Assembly (NCBI GenBank): GCA_017398165.1
Contig: JAFQHB010000142.1
Location: 1 to 11,820, forward strand
Direction: 5' to 3'
From: Bacillota bacterium
GTDB lineage: Bacteria > Bacillota > Dehalobacteriia > UBA4068 > UBA4997
Length of the DNA: 11,820 bases
Part shown: in pieces, positions 1-5,629 of the stretch
Layout of the letters: each line of letters starts with the position of its first letter
Numbering within the stretch: the first letter of the stretch is position 1
The notes under the pieces: model-generated
What the model was told of the DNA's origin: nothing
The model's input: only the letters and a program-made list of their open reading frames with translations
The model's database searches: none
Position numbers and translations under genes: made by a program

Positions 1-924
1 GTTGCGCTGCCGAATGAGGAAATGAAAGGCCGCATCATCGGCCGTGAGGGCCGCAATATCCGCACACTGGAGAATCTGACCGGTATTGATCTGATTATTG
101 ACGATACCCCGGAAGCCGTCATTTTGTCCGGCTTTGACCCGGTACGCCGCGAGATCGCTCGTCTGGCTTTGGGCAAGCTGATTTTGGACGGACGTATCCA
201 TCCGGCGCGTATTGAGGAAATGGTGGAGAAGGCCAAGAAGGAAGTTGAGCAGAAGATCCGTCAGGAAGGCGAGCAGGCAGTGCTGGAGACTAACGTCCAC
301 GGTCTGCATCCCGAGATTGTCAAGCTGTTGGGGCGTCTGCAGTACCGTACCAGCTTTGGCCAGAACGTGCTGAAGCATGCGATCGAGGTATCGCATCTGG
401 CCGGTATTATGGCGGCTGAGGTCGGTGCTGACGTTGCGCTGGCGAAGCGCGGTGGTCTGCTGCATGATATCGGTAAGGCACTTGATCACGAGATAGAGGG
501 GCCGCACGTGGAGATCGGTGCGGATATTGCCAAAAAATACCGCGAGAACAAGCAGGTAGTACACTGCATTATGGCGCATCACGGCGATATCGAGGTACAG
601 ACTATCGAGGCCGCTTTGGTGCAGGCTGCGGATGCTATCTCGGCGGCACGCCCCGGCGCCAGACGCGATACGCTGGAATCCTATATCAAGCGTATGGAGA
701 AGCTGGAAGAAATCGCTACCGATTTCGAGGGTGTTGAGAGTGCGTATGCTATTCAGGCCGGCCGCGAACTGCGTATTATGCTGAAGCCGGAGAAGATCTC
801 TGAGAATAAAGCAGAGTTGATGGTTCGTCAGGTAGTAAAACGCATCGAGAATGAGCTGGATTATCCCGGCCAGATCAAGGTCGTGCTGATTCGCGAGACT
901 CGTGTTACCGATTATGCGAAGTAA
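1..924 (+). CDS. rny: Ribonuclease Y, C-terminal part (5' end outside window)
   Basis: This is an endoribonuclease that starts mRNA decay and is usually held at the inner face of the membrane. The frame is open from base 1, so the ATG at position 22 is an internal Met and not the start. The visible 307 residues begin inside the KH RNA-binding domain (GRIIGREGRNIR motif). They continue through an HD-family phosphohydrolase domain with the metal-binding His-Asp pair in LLHDIGKA (His155-Asp156 of the visible part) and further His residues in HEIEGPHVEIG and MAHHGD. The family-typical C-terminal segment ends in LIRETRVTDYAK. RNase Y is normally about 510-520 residues, so roughly 210 residues are missing upstream: the N-terminal membrane helix, the coiled coil and the first part of KH. 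The gene ends at TAA (922-924) and is followed by its own terminator. Nothing is unusual in the visible part. Confidence 0.97.
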   Translation, partial: VALPNEEMKGRIIGREGRNIRTLENLTGIDLIIDDTPEAVILSGFDPVRREIARLALGKLILDGRIHPARIEEMVEKAKKEVEQKIRQEGEQAVLETNVHGLHPEIVKLLGRLQYRTSFGQNVLKHAIEVSHLAGIMAAEVGADVALAKRGGLLHDIGKALDHEIEGPHVEIGADIAKKYRENKQVVHCIMAHHGDIEVQTIEAALVQAADAISAARPGARRDTLESYIKRMEKLEEIATDFEGVESAYAIQAGRELRIMLKPEKISENKAELMVRQVVKRIENELDYPGQIKVVLIRETRVTDYAK

Positions 925-960
925 TCCGACAAATAGTTGATCTGATAACAATACAAAGTA

Positions 961-1001
961 AAAGGTACATCCTGCAAATGCGGGGTGTACCTTTGTTTGT
1001 A
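961..1001 (+). terminator. Rho-independent terminator of rny
   Basis: A 15-16 bp hairpin pairs 961-975 with 980-994 around the loop AAAT. Two G-U pairs occur within it. The base of the stem is AAAGGTACA/TGTACCTTT, and a T-rich tail (TTTGTTTGT) follows. It lies 36 bases after the rny stop codon. The tail is broken by G residues, so termination may be incomplete. Confidence 0.8.
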
Positions 1002-1335
1002 ATATGCGCTTGCTATGCGGGCTGTTTTCAGATCATAGGAGGGGTTTGGTGAGGGTATCGTAATCAATAGTGGATAAAATAGTGAGTTGTGGTTTAGTGC
1101 CGTAGTTTTTTCTACCCGCTCCGCTCGTGCAGCACCGATGTCAGCCCTACTGTTTTGCAGTATCGCTGTGAGTGAGAGGCAAGGGTATAAACTCAAACCT
1201 GGATTTTAGCAAAACCTGAGTTTGAAACTCCTGAAACCGCCCCAGCCTGCGCGCAAGGCAGGAAAATAACAGTGGTGCCAGGGTGGTGATTAGCATAAAA
1301 ATCTGTTATGGGCAGGCCCAGGATATGAGATAAGG
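1002..1335. other. Intergenic region between convergent rny and putP, no gene recognised
   Basis: About 330 bases lie between the two facing terminators. Short frames exist on the minus strand, but they have no convincing ribosome binding site and their products resemble no family I know. The stretch holds a weak inverted repeat AAACTCA/TGAGTTT (1189-1195 with 1217-1223) and a CCTGC/GCAGG hairpin (1246-1250 with 1258-1262). I cannot assign a role. It could be decayed sequence or hold a small RNA, but nothing shows this directly. Confidence 0.5.
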
Positions 1336-1377
1336 TATAAAAAAGACCTGCCGCCGAGGATATCGGGACAGGTCTTT
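1336..1377 (-). terminator. Rho-independent terminator of putP
   Basis: Read on the minus strand, AAGACCTG pairs with CAGGTCTT as part of a 9-bp stem (1369-1377 with 1342-1350). An internal CCGA/TCGG stem (1354-1357 with 1363-1366) lies in the loop. A run of T follows (the A run at 1339-1344 on the plus strand). It starts about 22 bases after the putP stop codon. The orientation of the T run assigns it to putP. Confidence 0.85.
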
Positions 1378-1398
1378 GATGTTGTTTGTATTGCAAAG

Positions 1399-2865
1399 TT
1401 ACAGGTTCTTATGGGCCTCGTCATAGAGTCGCTCGGCTTCTTTATCGGGGGTCATCAGGCTGACAACGATAATGGAGAGTGCCGAGAGGATGAATGCCGG
1501 CAGCAGCGCGTAGATGCCGGTATCCTTCAGGAAGAACAGCCAGATGATAACGGTGAGGCCGCCGACAACGATACCGCTGACAGCGCCCGCCAGACTGGTC
1601 TTGCGCCAGAACAGGGACAAGATCATAATTGCGGAGAAAGTGCCGCCCAGACCTGCCCAGCCGTCGGATACCAGACCCATAACGCTGTTGTTGGGATCAA
1701 GAGCGATGACCAGTGCCAGCAGAGCGATTGCCAGTACCGAGATACGGCTGATCCACAGCAGGGCTTTCTCGGAAATGTCGTTCTTGAAGCCTTTGACCAG
1801 ATCATTGGCGATAGAGGATGCGCTGACCAGCAGCTGACTGTCAGCGGTGGACATAGTAGCCGAAAGTACGGCGGCCAGCAGCCAGCCGGCAACAGCAGAG
1901 GGGAAGATGTATTCGATAGCTACCAGGAAGATGGTTTCGGCCTCGGAGGCAGCCAGATCAATACCGTATTTCAGTACGAATGCGCGGCCGACCAGACCGA
2001 TAACGATAGCAGCGAACAGAGTAACGGCTACCCACGTAGTAGCGATGATGCGGGAGGCTTTGAGTTCCTTGGGATCCTTGATCGCCATAAAGCGGACAAC
2101 AATGTGGGGCATACCGAAATAGCCAAGACCCCAGGCCAGGTTGGAAAGAACGGATATCCAGTTGATGCCTTCCTCGCTGCCGCTGAATTTCAGATAGGTG
2201 GAGCCTTCGTTGGCCAGCAGTGCGCCGACTTCATCGGGGCCGCCGATCATTACCAGCATAGTGGAGGGGACGATGACCAGAGCCAGGAACATCAGCGAGC
2301 CCTGGATGAAGTCTGTCCAGCAGACGGCCAGGAAGCCGCCGATGAAAGTATAGACCAAAATGATGGCCCAGCCAACTATCAGTGCCTGGAGATAGCTGAA
2401 ATCAAAGATAGTCGAGAACAGCTTGGCGCCGGCCACGATAGCCGATGCGGTATACAGCAGGAAGAATATCGTGATGAAGATCGCAGTCAGAGTCTTCAGG
2501 ATATTTTTGTTATCGTGGAAACGGTTGCTGAGATATTCCGGCATTGTCAGCGCATTATCCAGACTGACCGAGAAAATACGCAGACGGTAGGCGATGAAGC
2601 GCCAGTTGAGATACGTGCCGATGCCCAGACCGATGGCGATCCAGGATTCGCACAGGCCGCTGACATAAAGTGCGCCGGGCAGACCCATCAGCAGCCAGCC
2701 GCTCATATCCGACGCCTGGGCGGAAAGGGCGGTAGTCCATTTGCCAAGGCCGCGGCCACCGAGGATATAATCATCGAAAGTGGTGGATCTGGTGTAGGAA
2801 TACACACCGATGCCAAGCAGTAAGGCCAGATAAACAACAAAACAAGTAAGTACAACAAAGTCCAT
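1399..2865 (-). CDS. putP: Sodium/proline symporter (SSS family)
   Basis: This is an inner-membrane Na+-coupled proline importer of the solute:sodium symporter family. The 488-residue product is close to the usual length of about 500 residues and 13 membrane segments, and it is strongly hydrophobic throughout. Family motifs are clear. SAQASDMSGWLLMGLPGALY contains Asp53, equivalent to the Na+-linked Asp55 of the E. coli protein. The segment GGFLAVCWTDFIQG is present, as is LSATMSTADSQLLVSASS in the ninth membrane segment, which contributes Na+/substrate contacts. The start ATG (2865-2863) has an AGGAGG site 7 bases upstream, and a good promoter lies 40 bases upstream. The gene stands alone between its own promoter and terminator, divergent from mutA and convergent with rny. 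The substrate is assigned by similarity to PutP; a related SSS substrate (pantothenate or another solute) is less likely because the SDMSGW region is PutP-like. Confidence 0.9.
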   Translation of the reverse strand: MDFVVLTCFVVYLALLLGIGVYSYTRSTTFDDYILGGRGLGKWTTALSAQASDMSGWLLMGLPGALYVSGLCESWIAIGLGIGTYLNWRFIAYRLRIFSVSLDNALTMPEYLSNRFHDNKNILKTLTAIFITIFFLLYTASAIVAGAKLFSTIFDFSYLQALIVGWAIILVYTFIGGFLAVCWTDFIQGSLMFLALVIVPSTMLVMIGGPDEVGALLANEGSTYLKFSGSEEGINWISVLSNLAWGLGYFGMPHIVVRFMAIKDPKELKASRIIATTWVAVTLFAAIVIGLVGRAFVLKYGIDLAASEAETIFLVAIEYIFPSAVAGWLLAAVLSATMSTADSQLLVSASSIANDLVKGFKNDISEKALLWISRISVLAIALLALVIALDPNNSVMGLVSDGWAGLGGTFSAIMILSLFWRKTSLAGAVSGIVVGGLTVIIWLFFLKDTGIYALLPAFILSALSIIVVSLMTPDKEAERLYDEAHKNL

Positions 2866-2872
2866 ATATGTG

Positions 2873-2878
2873 CCTCCT
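2873..2878 (-). promoter_or_regulatory. Ribosome binding site of putP
   Basis: AGGAGG (minus strand) lies 7 bases before the ATG at 2865. This is an ideal Shine-Dalgarno site and fixes the start codon. Confidence 0.85.
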
Positions 2879-2904
2879 AAGCAATAAAAGTATGCAGATA
2901 TTTA

Positions 2905-2933
2905 ATTATAACCTAATATGGTAGTTTTTTCAA
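2905..2933 (-). promoter_or_regulatory. Sigma-70 type promoter of putP
   Basis: On the minus strand, TTGAAA (2933-2928) is followed after 17 bases by TATAAT (2910-2905). That is five of six and six of six consensus matches at ideal spacing. Transcription would start near 2898, giving a leader of about 33 nt. An inverted repeat AATACA/TGTATT (2940-2945 with 2958-2963) lies just upstream of the -35 element and could be an operator, though it is short. Confidence 0.75.
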
Positions 2934-3270
2934 GAAATAAATACAATTTTGTTGTGATGTATTCAATAAACAAGTGCATATATAAATAAGGAAGTGTAAA
3001 ACATAATGCGTGAGGCAGAGGAGAGTGACGCCGACGGTGATCCTGCCGATGCAGGCATCTGCTATACAATAATGTAATAACGGTATGCAGGGCAGCAGCT
3101 GATCCTGTAATATGAGTGGTATTGCCGGGGATCGGGATTGGGGCGGGAATGTTGAAAATACAGCAATATTGAAAACAACACTTGCAAAGAATTTCTGATA
3201 AATTTGCATTTAACGGCCAAAAGGCAATAAACTTGGCTGCCAAACCATAAATATCATAGCTTACTATTTG
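2934..3270. other. Intergenic DNA between divergent putP and mutA promoters
   Basis: This region holds no gene I can support. Short minus-strand frames at 2902-3243 have low-complexity, cysteine- and histidine-rich products and no ribosome binding site. It contains a CCTGC/GCAGG hairpin with loop CGAT (3042-3055), four G tracts on the plus strand (3127-3147), and an 11-base palindrome TTGGCTGCCAA (3233-3243) centred about 68 bases before the predicted mutA transcription start. It also holds the upstream copies of TGCCAAAC and CATAGCTTAC, which recur downstream of the promoter. Confidence 0.6.
3127..3147 (+). other. G-quadruplex-type motif
   Basis: Four guanine tracts of 4, 3, 4 and 3 bases are separated by loops of 3, 3 and 1 bases (ATC, ATT, C). 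This fits the canonical G3+N1-7 quadruplex pattern. It sits between the putP and mutA promoters, about 124 bases upstream of the mutA -35 element. Formation in vivo is not shown. Confidence 0.55.
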
Positions 3271-3299
3271 TTGACATTTGCGATCAAGTGGTATATAAT
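3271..3299 (+). promoter_or_regulatory. Perfect consensus sigma-70 promoter of the mutAB operon
   Basis: TTGACA (3271-3276), a 17-base spacer and TATAAT (3294-3299) match the housekeeping consensus at all twelve positions. The predicted transcription start is about 3306, leaving a leader of about 360 nt before the mutA ATG. Such a strong promoter agrees with the extreme codon bias of mutA and mutB. A strong core promoter with a long leader suggests that control acts by repression or through the leader. Confidence 0.8.
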
Positions 3300-3305
3300 A
3301 TGTTA

Positions 3306-3667
3306 TGGTAATGGTAATGTGGGTAATTTGTGTGGAGGTAATTGTTCGCAGTTGCCAAACATAGCTTACCTGCCTTAAAATATATATGCAGGTGTATATT
3401 AGTTACCGTTGGTTACAATCTGTGCAATGACAGATGAGCGTTTATGCAGTATAGTATGTAAAATAACAGCCGGCAAAGTCATCAGGCCGGGAGCCTTTCT
3501 TTATGATGCCGACATAAAGCAGGGCAACAGCTTGTCCCAGGTTGTGTTATGCAGATTATCTGTGTGTCGCTCGTTTGGTATGTCCTGAATGTGGTTTGAT
3601 GACTGCTTCTGCTTCGGGATCGTTGCATAGGTGGTATGGACTAAACTTTTAAGAAAGGGAGTTAAAC
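3306..3667 (+). other. Long structured 5' leader of mutAB, no known riboswitch recognised
   Basis: The predicted leader opens with four copies of GGTAAT (3307, 3313, 3322, 3337). Two TTACC segments (3366-3370 and 3403-3407) could pair with them. Later hairpins are ACCTGC/GCAGGT (3368-3373 with 3388-3393), CCGGC/GCCGG (3470-3474 with 3486-3490), CTTTATG/CATAAAG (3499-3505 with 3513-3519), and a GGG..CCC stem (3522-3538). An alternative pairing, CATCA/TGATG (3480-3484 with 3504-3508) enclosing AGGC/GCCT (3484-3487 with 3493-3496, sharing base 3484), would exclude the CCGGC and CTTTATG stems. I looked for the cobalamin riboswitch B12 box and found none. No intrinsic terminator is evident before mutA. 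The function is unknown. Confidence 0.5.
3656..3661 (+). promoter_or_regulatory. Ribosome binding site of mutA
   Basis: AGGGAG lies 6 bases before the ATG at 3668 and supports that start. Confidence 0.7.
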
Positions 3668-5629
3668 ATGGAAAACGAAAAAAACACAACTTTGCCTGCA
3701 GTTTCTTTCGATGAATTCAAAGTTCCTACTTATGAAGAATGGAAAGACGCTGCTATCGCTGCTCTTAAGGGCGCACCTTTCGACAAGAAGATGTATACCA
3801 AGAACTATGAGGGTATCACCTTCGAACCTATCTACACTCTGGCTGATGTAGAGAACAATGCACAGGCTCAGACTATGCCCGGTGCTGAGGATTTCCTGAG
3901 AGGCACCACTGCCGGAGGTTACATTGCTAACCCCTGGAAGATCGCTCAGGGCGTTGACGCTGTTGATCCTGCTGAGTTCAACAAACTGGCTAAATTTGAG
4001 CTGGAGAAGGGCGCTACCGCTATCACTGCTGTACTGTCCAAAGCTACCAAACAGGGTGTTGCTTACACTGCTGATACCGAAGGCCGCGGCGTTGCTATCC
4101 AGGACGCTGAGGACGTAAAAGTTGCATTCGAGGGCATCACTGCTCCCGTATATGCTGCTGCTGGCGCTTCCGCTCTGCCCCTGCTGAACCTGTTCAAAGA
4201 GGCTGGCGTTGAGGCTACCGGCTGCATCGGTGCTGATCCTGTTGGCGCTCTGCTGGTTGACGGCAAACTGCCCTGCTCCATGGAGCAGCTGCTGGACGAG
4301 ATGGCTGAGACTGTTAAGGCAGCTGCTGCTGGCCTGAAAGTTATCAACATCGACGCTACCGTATACGGCAACGGCGGTGCAAACGCAGTTCAGGAGACTG
4401 CTTATGCTATCGCTACCGCTGCTTACTACGTAAAAGAGATGGTTGCTCGTGGTCTGACTGTTGACCAGGCTGCTCAGAACGTTGTATTCAGCTTCGCTAT
4501 TGGCGCTAACTTCTTTATGGAGATCGCTCGTCTGCGTGCAGCTAAAGTTGCTTGGGCTCAGGTTGTTCGTGAGCTGGGCGGCAACGAAGAGTCCCAGAAG
4601 ATCGACATCTTCGCTCGTACCTCTGCATTCACCAAGACTGTATACGATCCCTATGTAAACCTGCTGCGTACCACCTCCGAGGCTTTCTCTGCTGTAGTTG
4701 GCGGCGTAAATGCTCTGCAGGTTACTCCTTTCGACGAGCCCATCGGCCCTGCTGATACTCAGTCCCTGCGTTACGCTCGTAACCAGAACCTGCTGTTCGC
4801 TAAAGAGTTCGGTATGGATTACACCATCGATCCTGCTGGCGGCTCTTTCGCTGTTGAGACTCTGTCCGCTCAGATCGTAGAGGCTGTTATGGCTCTGTAC
4901 GCTGAGGTTTCTGCTACCGGCATCGTTGAGGCTATCAAGGCTGGCACTGTTCAGGCTGCTGTTGCTGAAGTTCTGGCTGAGCGCTTCAAGAACCTGCAGG
5001 TTCGCAAAGACGTTGCTGTTGGTAACAACATGTACGCTAACACCATCGAGCAGCTGATCGTTAAAGATCTGACTGCTGAGAACGCTGCTAAGGCTGCTGC
5101 CGCTGCTGCTGGCAAGACTGCTCTGGCTGACGCTCGTGCTGCACTGAACAAGGGTGAGGCTGTTGAGGCTACCGCTATCGGCGCTCATCGTTGGGTAGAA
5201 GAGTACGAAGCTATGCGTATGGCTACTGAGAAAGCTGCTGCTGAGGGCAACAAAGTTAACGTATTCCTGGCTAACTACGGCCCGATTCCGAAGCACAAAG
5301 GCCGCGCTGACTTCAGCCGTGGTTTCTTTGAGGTTGCTAACTTCAATGTAATCGGCAACGATGGCTTCGCTACTGCTGAAGAGGCTGCTGAGGCTGCTAA
5401 GGCTTCCGGCGCTCAGGTAGTTGTTATCTGCGGTACCGATGACGTTTATCCGGAAATCGTTCCCGTAATCGCTGGTGCTCTGAAAGGCACTGCTAAAGTT
5501 GTTCTGGCTGGCGCTCCTGGCGAGAACAAAGAAGCATTTGACGCTGCTGGCGTTGATACCTACATCCATGTAGGCGCTAACTGCTATCAGATCTTGAAAG
5601 CTATCCAGGAAGAAAGGGGGATTTGCTAA
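3668..5629 (+). CDS. mutA: Methylmalonyl-CoA mutase small (beta) subunit
   Basis: This is the non-catalytic subunit of the cytosolic heterodimer that interconverts succinyl-CoA and (R)-methylmalonyl-CoA. The 653 residues show the family fold: a TIM-barrel part (about residues 30-450, including FAIGANFFMEIARLRAAKVAW and DPAGGSFAVE), an alanine-rich linker (about 475-500), and a C-terminal cobalamin-domain-like part (about 530-653). In place of the DxHxxG motif of the large subunit it has IPKHKG. Lys542 aligns with the cobalt-binding histidine, and a histidine follows one residue later, so it should not bind cobalamin, as is known for small subunits. Codon use is extremely biased (Ala mostly GCT, Val GTT, Arg CGT, Leu CTG), unlike the neighbours, which indicates very high expression. 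Its stop codon overlaps the mutB start by one base (TAATG), so translation is probably coupled. Confidence 0.95.
   Translation: MENEKNTTLPAVSFDEFKVPTYEEWKDAAIAALKGAPFDKKMYTKNYEGITFEPIYTLADVENNAQAQTMPGAEDFLRGTTAGGYIANPWKIAQGVDAVDPAEFNKLAKFELEKGATAITAVLSKATKQGVAYTADTEGRGVAIQDAEDVKVAFEGITAPVYAAAGASALPLLNLFKEAGVEATGCIGADPVGALLVDGKLPCSMEQLLDEMAETVKAAAAGLKVINIDATVYGNGGANAVQETAYAIATAAYYVKEMVARGLTVDQAAQNVVFSFAIGANFFMEIARLRAAKVAWAQVVRELGGNEESQKIDIFARTSAFTKTVYDPYVNLLRTTSEAFSAVVGGVNALQVTPFDEPIGPADTQSLRYARNQNLLFAKEFGMDYTIDPAGGSFAVETLSAQIVEAVMALYAEVSATGIVEAIKAGTVQAAVAEVLAERFKNLQVRKDVAVGNNMYANTIEQLIVKDLTAENAAKAAAAAAGKTALADARAALNKGEAVEATAIGAHRWVEEYEAMRMATEKAAAEGNKVNVFLANYGPIPKHKGRADFSRGFFEVANFNVIGNDGFATAEEAAEAAKASGAQVVVICGTDDVYPEIVPVIAGALKGTAKVVLAGAPGENKEAFDAAGVDTYIHVGANCYQILKAIQEERGIC

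Noticed and set aside
22..24. ATG at 22 as the start of rny
   Set aside because: The frame is open from base 1, and the codons before it (VALPNEE) belong to the conserved RNase Y KH segment. The gene simply begins outside the window.
912..1396. Two short minus-strand frames (94 and 67 codons) after rny
   Set aside because: The first overlaps the rny end and runs through its terminator. Neither has a convincing ribosome binding site or recognisable product.
1411..2823. 470-codon plus-strand frame opposite putP
   Set aside because: The product is rich in Asp, Gln and Gly and resembles no family. putP on the other strand has clear motifs, ribosome binding site, promoter and terminator.
2902..3243. 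Minus-strand frames of about 100 codons upstream of putP
   Set aside because: They overlap the putP promoter, lack a ribosome binding site, and encode low-complexity Cys/His/Leu-rich peptides.
3306..3667. Cobalamin or cyclic-di-GMP-I riboswitch in the mutA leader
   Set aside because: No B12 box or its conserved core is present. The GGCAAAG...AGGCC stretch (3472-3488) only superficially recalls the GEMM core, and the required surrounding helices are absent.
3662..5569. 635-codon open frame on the minus strand, opposite mutA
   Set aside because: It is a shadow of mutA. The sense gene almost never uses TTA, CTA or TCA, so the antisense frame has no stops. The product is a serine/leucine-rich composition with no family features, because GCT (Ala) reads AGC (Ser) on the other strand.
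5623..5628. TTG at 5623 as the mutB start
   Set aside because: The ATG at 5629 is better spaced from AAGGGGG and forms the common TAATG coupling with mutA. The TTG would sit only 2 bases after the Shine-Dalgarno.
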